A stretch of DNA of 12,682 bases from Planctomycetota bacterium (GTDB lineage Bacteria > Planctomycetota > Brocadiia > SM23-32). Within the stretch, counting starts at the first letter, position 1. Every line of letters starts with the position of its first letter. Below, piece after piece: positions 1-6,074 of this stretch. Both the position numbers and the translations under genes were made by a program. The notes beneath the pieces are model-generated. The model saw only the letters and a program-made list of their open reading frames with translations. It was not told the DNA's origin and searched no databases. The stretch covers positions 1-12,682 of the forward strand of contig JAUVVP010000011.1 of assembly GCA_030604585.1 (NCBI GenBank), given 5' to 3'.

Positions 1-23
1 GGCACGGCGCGCCGTGCCCCTAC
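1..23. repeat. Palindromic intergenic repeat, truncated at the window edge
   Basis: Positions 1-18 are a perfect 18-nt palindrome (GGCACGGCGCGCCGTGCC), followed by CCTAC. If the element is symmetric, GTAGG should lie just left of the window. It sits directly after the stop codon of the minus-strand CoaB gene. The form (a GTAGGGGCACGG-type arm and its mirror) resembles dispersed palindromic repeats that I recall from intergenic DNA of environmental bacteria; that resemblance is from memory. It could also act as a transcription terminator stem for the CoaB gene, though no T-run is visible inside the window. Confidence 0.6.
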
Positions 24-26
24 GGC

Positions 27-731
27 TCAGAGTGGCGCCCGGTCCGGGGAGGCCAGCGCCTCGGCCAGCAGGTCGCACAGCTCGCGGGCGATTTCGGCCT
101 TGGTGGCGGGACGGGCGAGGACGGCGCCGTCGGGGGCGATGATAAGGGCGGGGTGGGTCTCGTCGCGGATTCTCTCCAGGTCATTGGCCACGACCAGGTC
201 CGCGCGACTCGCCCGCAGCGAAGCCAATGCCATCTCACGCAGCCGCTCCTCGGGCCGGCCGACCTCCAGCTTGAACTCGACCAGGCAGGTGTCGGGCGCC
301 CAGTCCTTGATGCGGCGGATCACCTTTGGCGTCCTGACCAGCCTGACCTCCCAACTGCCGCGCCCCGAGGGGGTTTTTTCCGCGCCGGCGGCCTCCGGCA
401 CGTAGTCGAGCACGGCCATGGCGTGCACGACGGCGTCCGGCGGTTGAGGGCCGGTCAGTTCGGCCTCCAGCGTCTCGATCAGGTCGGCCACGGTCTCGAC
501 GTGGACGATGCGCAGGCGGGTCCGCTCGTCTTCCGGCAGCTTGTCCTGCGCGGGCACGACGCTCTGATGCCCGGCGATGAGGGTGACCTTCGCGCCGCGG
601 CCGAGGGCTTCGAGCGCGATCCGGCACCCGAGCCGCCCGGTCGAGCGGTTGCTGATGTAGCGGACGGCGTCCAGGTCCGCGCGGGTCGGTCCGCTGGTTA
701 TGAGCACGTGCTTTCCGGCCAGTGCGGCCAT
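27..731 (-). CDS. coaB: Phosphopantothenate-cysteine ligase, stand-alone CoaB
   Basis: This DFP-family CoaB enzyme would condense 4'-phosphopantothenate with cysteine in coenzyme A synthesis, in the cytoplasm. The N-terminal nucleotide-binding segment reads ITSGPTRADLDAVRYISNRS at residues 11-30. N28 falls in the conserved SNxS(S/T)G motif, where T31 and G32 follow. Residues 104-112 (AMAVLDYVP) match the family AAVADY/FRP segment. K119 aligns with the lysine of the family KIKK segment, and LVEFKLE (150-156) and VVAND further on match the C-terminal half. The protein has 234 aa, against about 400 for bifunctional CoaBC: the N-terminal flavin-dependent CoaC half is absent, so decarboxylation must come from another gene. 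The ATG at 731 has GAGGAG at 740-745, 8 nt away. It is transcribed divergently from the sugar-oxidoreductase run and is probably unrelated to it. Confidence 0.9.
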   Translation of the reverse strand: MAALAGKHVLITSGPTRADLDAVRYISNRSTGRLGCRIALEALGRGAKVTLIAGHQSVVPAQDKLPEDERTRLRIVHVETVADLIETLEAELTGPQPPDAVVHAMAVLDYVPEAAGAEKTPSGRGSWEVRLVRTPKVIRRIKDWAPDTCLVEFKLEVGRPEERLREMALASLRASRADLVVANDLERIRDETHPALIIAPDGAVLARPATKAEIARELCDLLAEALASPDRAPL

Positions 732-769
732 CGCGTCATCTCCTCACCGGGCTCGCCTGATTATACCAG

Positions 770-775
770 CGGCCA
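770..775 (-). promoter_or_regulatory. Candidate -10 box for the CoaB gene
   Basis: The minus strand reads TATAAT, a perfect sigma-70 -10 consensus in an otherwise GC-rich region, about 40 nt upstream of the CoaB start codon. This would give a leader of about 30 nt. No good -35 match lies 16-19 nt further upstream, so the call rests on the -10 box and its position. Confidence 0.45.
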
Positions 776-842
776 TCGCGCGCGAATACTGCGAACGGGC
801 ATCATCGCCTGCGCGAATTGAAGCGGACGACGGCCGATGCCC

Positions 843-871
843 TTGCATTGTCCCCGGCTCGGGCATAGACT
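843..871 (+). promoter_or_regulatory. Candidate sigma-70 promoter for the plus-strand gene run
   Basis: TTGCAT (843-848) and TAGACT (866-871) are separated by 17 nt. Each matches four of six consensus positions (TTGACA and TATAAT). It lies 62 nt upstream of the ATG at 934. The match is modest and the sequence is GC-rich, so chance occurrence is possible. Confidence 0.35.
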
Positions 872-933
872 CCCGCACTGCGCCGGGGCGCTGTCGAACG
901 CACTCGTGACCTGGCGGATGAAGGAGTGACGCA

Positions 934-2010
934 ATGAGCGATGCGCAGGAACGCCTCCGAAGCGTGATTGTCGGCTGCGGCGGCATTGCGCGCGCCCACG
1001 CGCGGGTACTGGCCGAGTGCGACGAGTTCGACCTGGTGGCCGTTTGCGACTTGAAGGAGGACCTGGCGCGCGAGTTCGCCGGCGCCTTCGAGCGAGTGGA
1101 ACCTTACTCGGACCTTCGGGAGATGCTGGAGCGCGAGCGGCCCGATGTTGTGAGTGTCGTCACGGCCACCGACTCGCACGCGCGCCTGACCATCGCGGTG
1201 GCCCAGGCGGGCGTGCGCGGCATCTGCTGTGAGAAGCCGGTGGCTACCTGCATGGCGGAAGGCAGGGAGATGGTCGCCGCGTGCCGCAAGCACGGTGCCG
1301 CCCTCATCATCAACCACCAGAGGCGCATGGGGCCTCCGCTGGTGGAGATGCGCAGCCTCATCGAGCAGGGCGCCATAGGGGAAGTCTACCTGATCCGGGG
1401 GAGCTGCGCGGGCGACATCCTCAGCGACGGCACTCACCTGATAGACTCGATCCGGTGGCTGGCCGGCGACGGGGACGTCAAGTGGGTGCTGGGGCAGGTC
1501 TATCGGGAGGAACCCGACCCTTCCGAGGCCAGGAGCCCCGGCTACACGCCCTCCGGCGGCTACCGGTATGGGCACCCGGTCGAGACCGGTGGCATGGGGG
1601 TGTTTGAGTTCACCTCGGGCATGCGGGCGGAGATCCTCTGTGGCGGGGTGCAGTCCCCCGGCCGGGCCTACCATGACTGCGAAGTGTTCGGGACGAAGGG
1701 CAGGTTGTGGCGGCAGGGCGACCGGGCCGACCCGCCCGTGCTGATCCGGGATGCGCGGGGCGGCGGATGGCGCGAGGCGCCGCTGCCCCAGCCGGACGCG
1801 CGCGGCCGGGCCATGGCCAACAGTTACTGTGCCTTCGCCCGCACGATACGGGAAGGGACTGCGCATCCGCTTTCCGGCGATTCGGCGCTGAAGGGGCTGG
1901 AGGTCCTCATGGCCGTCTACGAGTCGGCGCGCACGCACGCGAAGATCGAACTGCCCCTCCGGCAGGACAGCTTCCCCCTTGGGCTCATGATTGAGGAAGG
2001 GCGGGCTTGA
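934..2010 (+). CDS. Gfo/Idh/MocA-family NAD(P)-dependent oxidoreductase
   Basis: A cytoplasmic dehydrogenase of the glucose-fructose oxidoreductase / inositol dehydrogenase family, whose members usually oxidise a hydroxyl of a sugar or cyclitol with NAD(P). The N-terminal Rossmann fold opens with VIVGCGGIARAH; the glycine motif is G14-x-G16-G17. The family hallmark EKP is at 100-102 (CCEKPVA). The C-terminal catalytic alpha/beta domain begins after about residue 125 and contains DGTHLIDSIRWLAG from residue 165, the usual site of the catalytic His/Asp pair. Its 358 aa is normal for the family. It has no Tat or Sec signal, unlike many planctomycete paralogues. The ATG at 934 is preceded by TGAAGGAG (919-926) at 7 nt. 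It is the first gene of the plus-strand run. The substrate cannot be read from the sequence. Confidence 0.9.
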   Translation: MSDAQERLRSVIVGCGGIARAHARVLAECDEFDLVAVCDLKEDLAREFAGAFERVEPYSDLREMLERERPDVVSVVTATDSHARLTIAVAQAGVRGICCEKPVATCMAEGREMVAACRKHGAALIINHQRRMGPPLVEMRSLIEQGAIGEVYLIRGSCAGDILSDGTHLIDSIRWLAGDGDVKWVLGQVYREEPDPSEARSPGYTPSGGYRYGHPVETGGMGVFEFTSGMRAEILCGGVQSPGRAYHDCEVFGTKGRLWRQGDRADPPVLIRDARGGGWREAPLPQPDARGRAMANSYCAFARTIREGTAHPLSGDSALKGLEVLMAVYESARTHAKIELPLRQDSFPLGLMIEEGRA

Positions 2011-2138
2011 GCAGGTGGTCGGCGCAGTTCGCCCGTTCTTGCGAGCCTGCGCGTGATGCGTTACCATCTCCCCTCCGGACGCTCGGCGTGAGGTCCCAAG
2101 TCGGGAATCCCGGTTCTGGTCTTGCTGGGGCTCAGGAG
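2011..2138 (+). other. Gap between oxidoreductase and amidohydrolase, start-site ambiguity
   Basis: The reading frame of the downstream amidohydrolase stays open through this 128-nt gap back to a TTG at 2007 that overlaps the preceding stop codon. In-frame start options are TTG 2007 (with a purine-rich GAGGAAGGG upstream), GTG 2088 and ATG 2139. The translated gap has no family similarity that I can see and is best read as untranslated. It holds a short inverted repeat, CGGGAATCCCG, near 2102. Confidence 0.5.
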
Positions 2139-2945
2139 ATGGCAATCCGGGTAGCTGCGGCCCAGTTGCCGGTCAGCGATGATGTTCGGTCGAACGTGAC
2201 GGCAATCCTGCGCGCCCTTGACTTCGCACGCGACGAAGGGGCCGACATCCTTCTCACGCCCGAAGGGTCCCTGAGCGGGTATACGCACGAATTCGATGTC
2301 GGTGCGGTTGAGGATGCCCTCGGTGTCGTGACGGGGAGGGCGCGGGAAGCACGCGTTGGGCTCGCGCTGGGGACGTGCTTCATCGAGCCGGAGGACGGCA
2401 AGTGCTACAACCAGGTCCGGTTCTACGCGCCGGACGGCGGGTACCTCGGTTTCCACAGCAAGACGCTTCCCTGCGGCAGCCTCACCGAGCCTCCCGAGGG
2501 GGAGATCAACCACTACGCCGTCAGCCCGCTGCGAACCTTCGAGTTCAAGGGCGTCCGCGTGGCCGGCCTGATCTGCAATGACATGTGGGCCAATCCGGAA
2601 TGCACGCCGATGCCGGACCCGCACCTGAGCCGGCAGTTGACGGCGATGGGTGCACGGATCATCTTCCACGCTGTCAACGGCGGGCGCGACGGGAGCGAGT
2701 GGTCCGATGTCGCGTGGCATTATCACGAGTCCAATCTGAGGATGCGCGCCCGAGCCGGCCACCTGTGGATTGTGACCGTGGACAACTGTCATCCGACCAG
2801 CCTGCGTTGTTCTTCGCCCTCGGGGGTGGTCGGCCCGGACGGCAACTGGGTCTGTCAGGCTAAGTCCAGGGGCCTGCAATACGTGGTGCACACGATCGAC
2901 TTGCGAGGTTCTCCTGAACAGGATTCGCAGGATTCACAGGATTGA
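2139..2945 (+). CDS. Carbon-nitrogen hydrolase (nitrilase superfamily amidase)
   Basis: A nitrilase-superfamily enzyme, expected to hydrolyse a non-peptide C-N bond (amide, N-carbamoyl group or nitrile) through a cysteine thioester. The Glu-Lys-Cys triad is complete: E42 in LLTPEGSLSGY, K108 in HSKTLP, and C146 in GLICNDMW. The DNCHPTS and SSPSGVVGPDGNW segments near the C terminus also fit the family fold. I chose ATG 2139 because MAIRVAAAQLPV matches the usual first beta strand. It gives 268 aa, typical for the family. AGGAG abuts this ATG with no spacer, so translation initiation is not textbook. The last residues (EQDSQDSQD) are encoded by a 9-nt direct repeat and do not look like enzyme sequence. 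The gene lies 19 nt upstream of a secreted hydrolase, so co-expression is likely. The substrate is unknown; a deacylase or amidase for a modified sugar is a guess. Confidence 0.85.
   Translation: MAIRVAAAQLPVSDDVRSNVTAILRALDFARDEGADILLTPEGSLSGYTHEFDVGAVEDALGVVTGRAREARVGLALGTCFIEPEDGKCYNQVRFYAPDGGYLGFHSKTLPCGSLTEPPEGEINHYAVSPLRTFEFKGVRVAGLICNDMWANPECTPMPDPHLSRQLTAMGARIIFHAVNGGRDGSEWSDVAWHYHESNLRMRARAGHLWIVTVDNCHPTSLRCSSPSGVVGPDGNWVCQAKSRGLQYVVHTIDLRGSPEQDSQDSQD
2917..2944 (+). repeat. CAGGATTCN direct repeat (about three copies)
   Basis: A 9-nt unit, CAGGATTC(G/A), occurs in tandem up to the stop codon of the amidohydrolase. On the other strand it reads as AATCCTGTGAATCCTG, a pattern I recall as a dispersed intergenic repeat in environmental bacterial genomes. 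Here it is translated as the QDSQDSQD tail, and the stop codon itself lies in the last copy. Confidence 0.6.
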
Positions 2946-2964
2946 GGAACAGAAGGGAGCAGAG

Positions 2965-5664
2965 ATGGACACACGCGGAACAGTGCGGAGGGGCAGTTGC
3001 CTGTCTCTGCTGGTTCTGGCGGCCGGCCTTCTTGCCGCGGGGCCCGCAGCGGCCGACACGGTCTGGTGGGAAGGGGAGCACGTACAGGAGACCAACTTCC
3101 CCAAGCAGACGAGTTTCTCCGCCTCTACCTTCCCGGCCGGGGTCAATCCCCTGTCGGGCGGGCGGTGGCTCACTAACGAGGGCGAACGCACCGGGGATGA
3201 GGCACATGCCCTCTATAGGATCGAGGTGCCTGCTGATGGGAAGTACCGCTGCTGGGCGCGCAAGTTCTGGAAACACGGCCCGTTCCGCTGGCGGTTCGAT
3301 GACGACGAGTGGCGTGTCTGTTCCCGCGACGTCCAGCTAATGGACTCTTACGAGGTCCGGCAGTATCTGCACGTGAACTGGGTCTACCTCGGCACGGTGA
3401 GGCTGACGGCGGGCAGGCACGACTTCGAGCTGCGCCTGCTTGCCGACCGGGGCCAGCACCTGACGGCCTGTTTCGACGCCTTCTTCCTGACCAGCGACGA
3501 CACCCTCGTGCCGGGCGGCGCCGAGCGCCCACGGCCGAGGGAGGGCGAGCCCGGGCCGGCGGACTGGTTCCCGGTGGCCTTCTACGAGGACGAGTTCTCC
3601 GAGGAGTCCGTCATAGACGTGTCGCACCTGGTGGAGGCGCCGGCCGGCACGTACGGCTTCCTGAAGCAGGAAGGCGACCACCTGCGGTTCGAGAAGGCGG
3701 ACGGGCCCGTCCAGTTCTGGGGCTGCGGGGCCAACTACCAGTCCACCAGCCGCGCCGACATGACGCAGCGCGCCCGCTACCTGCGCAAGCACGGCGTCAG
3801 CATGGTGCGGCAGCACCCGCTGCAATCGGCCATCGGCCTGCTGCGCCAGGACGGCACGTTCGATCCCGGCAGGCTCGACGCGTGGGACTGGTGGTTCGCC
3901 GAACTGAAGAAGCACGGCATCTACATGACGTGGTCGCTCTTCTATCCGCACCGCATTCAGCGGAGTGAGGGCTACGACCTGTTCGATGAGCTGTCCGGCC
4001 GGGGGGACGTGCGGAGCACCTCGGGCCTGGTCAACATCGAGCCGGCGCTCCAGGACTCCGAATGGCGCTGGGCCGAGGCCATCCTGCTGCACACAAACCC
4101 GTACACGGGCCTGCGCTATGTGGACGAGCCGGCCCTGGCCGTAGTCGAGGTGCACAACGAGGACTGCATCTTCTGGCACGCCCCGCTGAATATCCTTCAG
4201 GAGGGCGAGCAGTTCCCGCGGCACACGGCCCGGCTGAAGGCGCGGTGGGCGGCGTGGCTCAAGCAGCGCTACGGCAGCGATGAGGGACTGCGCGCGGCGT
4301 GGGGCGCGGGCCTCCGACCTGGCGATTCGGTGGACAACCCGAACATGGACATCTACGGCGCCTGGCAGATGGCCGCCGGCGGACCCCAGGTCGGCGACAC
4401 CGTCCGGCCGGCGGAGCGCCGACGCGTCGGCGACCTCATCCGCTTCCTGGCGGAGCTGCAGCGCGGCTACTACGAGAAGCGCATGGCCCGCCTGCGCGAG
4501 ATCGGGTTCAAGGCCGTCACGATGACCACGGCCTGGCGAGCCGGTGGGCCGGCGGCCGATCCGGCCAACCTCTGGTGCGACATCGCCGGCGACATGGTCT
4601 CCCGCCACAACTACTTCGGCGGCGGCGTCGGGGGGCACGACATCCGCGTGGGCCGCGTGAACAACGCCTCGCACATGCCCCAGCCGGGCGGCGGCATCCT
4701 GTCCATCGGCATGTACCAGCCGGAGAACCGCGCCTTCTGCTCGACCGAATGGAACTCCAACCTTCCCAACCAGTGGAAGCTGGAGATCGCCCCGCTGGTC
4801 GCCTTCTACGGGATCGGCCTTCAAGGATGGGATGCCTCCTACCACTTCCTGAACGCGCGCAACCGCATCGGCAACGGTTGGCCGGGGCAGAGGAGCTACG
4901 TGACCGACACGCCGCACTACATCGGGCAGTTCCCCGCGCTGGCCTTCGCCATCTATAACAAGCACATCACGCCTGCGCCCATCGCGGCCGCGCGGCGCAT
5001 CGAGGAGGACGACCTGTTCCAGGGGATCGATCCCCTGAGCCAGGACTTCACCGGCGGCGGCTACGACGCCAAGGAGCTGAAGGGCAACCTGGCCACGCCT
5101 AAAGAGCTGCTGGCCGTGGGACGGATCACGGCCGCCTTCGAGGGCGGGCAGAGCGAACTGACCGACGTGGACGCATACTGGGACAAATCCGGCAAGGTCG
5201 TCCGGTCCATGACGGGCGAGCTGACCTGGGACTACGGCCGCGAGTTGGTGACGCTGACTGCACCCCGAACACAGGCCATCATCGGGCGCACCGGCGGCCG
5301 CCCGATTGAACTGCCGGGCCTTACGGCCACTATCACGACGCCGTTCGTGTCGGTGATCTTCACGCCGCTGGACAACGCTGAACTGGCGGAGTCGAAGCGC
5401 ATCCTCATCACCGCCCTCGCCCAGGACAAGCAGACGGGCGCCGAGTACAACGCTGACGGTAGCCAGCTTCTGGAGATGGGCCGTCCGCCGCTGCTGATGG
5501 AACCCGTCCAGGCCACCATCCGGTTCAAGGGCGCCGCCCCGCAAGAGGTGAACGTGCTCGACGTATACGGCGTGCCCACGGGCCGCAAGGTGGAAGTGAA
5601 CGCCGACGGCTCGTTCCGGATAGACGGCACCTACGCGACCTATTACTACGAAGTGAAGCGATAG
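2965..5664 (+). CDS. Secreted multidomain glycoside hydrolase, clan GH-A (GH5-like)
   Basis: An exported protein of 899 aa. The signal peptide spans residues 1-30: RR at 8-9, hydrophobic core 13-25, AAA|D cleavage. Residues 31 to about 178 form a beta-rich, carbohydrate-binding-like domain starting WWEGEH and ending FDAFFLTSDD. A proline-rich linker follows, at about 183-192. The catalytic TIM barrel starts near G228 (GTYGFLKQEG, then QFWGCGANYQ and MVRQH at 280-284), in the pattern of GH5-like enzymes. VEVHNED gives the Asn-Glu pair N398-E399, the expected acid/base. STEW places E595 as candidate nucleophile. About residues 700-899 form a C-terminal beta-sandwich region (LTWDYGRELVTLTAPRTQ). 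ATG 2965 has AAGGGAG just upstream. It probably retains stereochemistry and acts on extracellular or periplasmic glycan; the substrate is unassigned. I am confident of the class but not of the exact family. Confidence 0.8.
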   Translation: MDTRGTVRRGSCLSLLVLAAGLLAAGPAAADTVWWEGEHVQETNFPKQTSFSASTFPAGVNPLSGGRWLTNEGERTGDEAHALYRIEVPADGKYRCWARKFWKHGPFRWRFDDDEWRVCSRDVQLMDSYEVRQYLHVNWVYLGTVRLTAGRHDFELRLLADRGQHLTACFDAFFLTSDDTLVPGGAERPRPREGEPGPADWFPVAFYEDEFSEESVIDVSHLVEAPAGTYGFLKQEGDHLRFEKADGPVQFWGCGANYQSTSRADMTQRARYLRKHGVSMVRQHPLQSAIGLLRQDGTFDPGRLDAWDWWFAELKKHGIYMTWSLFYPHRIQRSEGYDLFDELSGRGDVRSTSGLVNIEPALQDSEWRWAEAILLHTNPYTGLRYVDEPALAVVEVHNEDCIFWHAPLNILQEGEQFPRHTARLKARWAAWLKQRYGSDEGLRAAWGAGLRPGDSVDNPNMDIYGAWQMAAGGPQVGDTVRPAERRRVGDLIRFLAELQRGYYEKRMARLREIGFKAVTMTTAWRAGGPAADPANLWCDIAGDMVSRHNYFGGGVGGHDIRVGRVNNASHMPQPGGGILSIGMYQPENRAFCSTEWNSNLPNQWKLEIAPLVAFYGIGLQGWDASYHFLNARNRIGNGWPGQRSYVTDTPHYIGQFPALAFAIYNKHITPAPIAAARRIEEDDLFQGIDPLSQDFTGGGYDAKELKGNLATPKELLAVGRITAAFEGGQSELTDVDAYWDKSGKVVRSMTGELTWDYGRELVTLTAPRTQAIIGRTGGRPIELPGLTATITTPFVSVIFTPLDNAELAESKRILITALAQDKQTGAEYNADGSQLLEMGRPPLLMEPVQATIRFKGAAPQEVNVLDVYGVPTGRKVEVNADGSFRIDGTYATYYYEVKR

Positions 5665-5700
5665 GCGGGCGGCCTTTCCGTTCAGACAGAGGTTGTTTGC

Positions 5701-5880
5701 ATGGACTTCAGCAGGCCTTCGGCATCGCCGTTGATCGGCTACGTGGGGCTCGGCGCCATGGGCGGTGGAGGGCGCGGTGGCTATTGACGCATCCGTCAGC
5801 GGCTGGTATACGCGGGCCGCTGCCGGGATGCTTGCCGTCTTCGTCGTCGGCGACCACGCCACGGTCGAGGTGCATCCCCC
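5701..5880 (+). pseudogene. Remnant of a 3-hydroxyisobutyrate dehydrogenase-type gene
   Basis: Two short pieces of a beta-hydroxyacid dehydrogenase (GarR/MmsB family) survive in different frames. The ATG at 5701 starts a frame reading PLIGYVGLGAMG, the N-terminal NAD(P)-binding glycine loop, and stops at 5787. In the next frame, from about 5765, comes AIDASVSGWYTRAAAGMLAV then FVVGDHATVE. This matches the family core DAPVSGG...A..GtL...VGGD...(F/E), normally about 100 residues later. So roughly 300 nt are deleted between the fragments, with a frame change, and everything after VGGD has been replaced by the hairpin/tandem-repeat block. No functional product is possible. Intact paralogues use NAD(P) to interconvert 3-hydroxyacids and semialdehydes such as tartronate semialdehyde, which would fit beside an RraA-type aldolase. 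The family match is from memory of GarR; the deletion is inferred. Confidence 0.68.
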
Positions 5881-5896
5881 GGCGAGACGCCGGGGG
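5876..5896. repeat. 9-bp GC hairpin at left end of the tandem repeat block
   Basis: Arms CCCCCGGCG and CGCCGGGGG are perfectly complementary around an AGA loop. The right arm merges into the first 24-nt tandem unit. It marks the point where similarity to the dehydrogenase remnant ends. Confidence 0.75.
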
Positions 5897-5983
5897 CTAC
5901 CGGTTGTGGGTCGCCGGGGGCTGCCGGTTGTGGGTCGCCGGGGGCTACCGGTTGTGGGTCGCCGGGGGCTACCCATTGTGGGG
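5888..5983. repeat. 24-nt tandem repeat, four copies
   Basis: Four head-to-tail copies start at 5888, 5912, 5936 and 5960. Each begins CGCCGGGGGCTACCGG and ends TTGTGGGT. Copy 2 carries a single A-to-G change in CTACC. Copy 4 diverges at the end (CTACCCATTGTGGGG), which creates a hairpin with the following bases (GGCTACCC / GGGTAGCC, 5967-5974 with 5981-5988). Because 24 is a multiple of three, frames stay open on both strands and produce spurious repeat peptides (GLPVVGRR on plus, PGDPQPVA on minus). No evidence of coding. Confidence 0.9.
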
Positions 5984-5986
5984 TAG

Positions 5987-6007
5987 CCGGGGGCGTCCCG
6001 CCCCCGG
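5987..6007. repeat. 9-bp GC hairpin at right end of the tandem repeat block
   Basis: Arms CCGGGGGCG and CGCCCCCGG pair perfectly around TCC. With the left hairpin it brackets the tandem repeat. It lacks a T-run, so intrinsic termination is uncertain, but the stem could attenuate or protect transcript ends ahead of the RraA-family gene. Confidence 0.7.
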
Positions 6008-6074
6008 GACTATGCCGCCCACTTAGGGCACAGGAGTGCGACACAGTTGGCTTTCGACTGAAGGAGTGGGATTG

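Larger units (their letters stand above)
732..933. other. Divergent intergenic region between coaB and the plus-strand run
   Basis: This 202-nt stretch separates two divergently transcribed genes. I see no convincing open reading frame in it. It holds the candidate promoters listed separately and the two ribosome-binding sites (GAGGAG on minus at 740-745, TGAAGGAG on plus at 919-926). No obvious long operator palindrome was found. Confidence 0.7.
5665..6074 (+). other. Gene-poor stretch between hydrolase and RraA gene
   Basis: This 410-nt gap contains no intact gene. It holds a decayed dehydrogenase remnant (5701-5880), then a hairpin and 24-nt tandem-repeat block (5876-6007), then about 65 nt of leader with the ribosome-binding site of the RraA-family gene. 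Confidence 0.75.

Noticed and set aside
802..2145. Long minus-strand open frame opposite the Gfo/Idh gene
   Set aside because: It has no recognisable domain and mirrors the codon pattern of a clearly identified gene on the plus strand; long antisense frames are expected in GC-rich DNA.
3337..5976. 879-codon minus-strand open frame opposite the GH-A hydrolase
   Set aside because: The composition is rich in Arg, Gly, Val and His with no domain, and its N terminus is translated tandem repeat. It is a shadow of the real gene.
5888..5983. Tandem repeat considered as a CRISPR array
   Set aside because: Units are directly adjacent with no unique spacers, and no cas genes are present.
5765..6026. 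Plus-strand frames through the tandem repeat giving RRGLPVVG or GYRLWVAG repeat peptides
   Set aside because: Repeat peptides follow from a 24-nt unit divisible by three; there is no ribosome-binding site, and the upstream part is dehydrogenase remnant.
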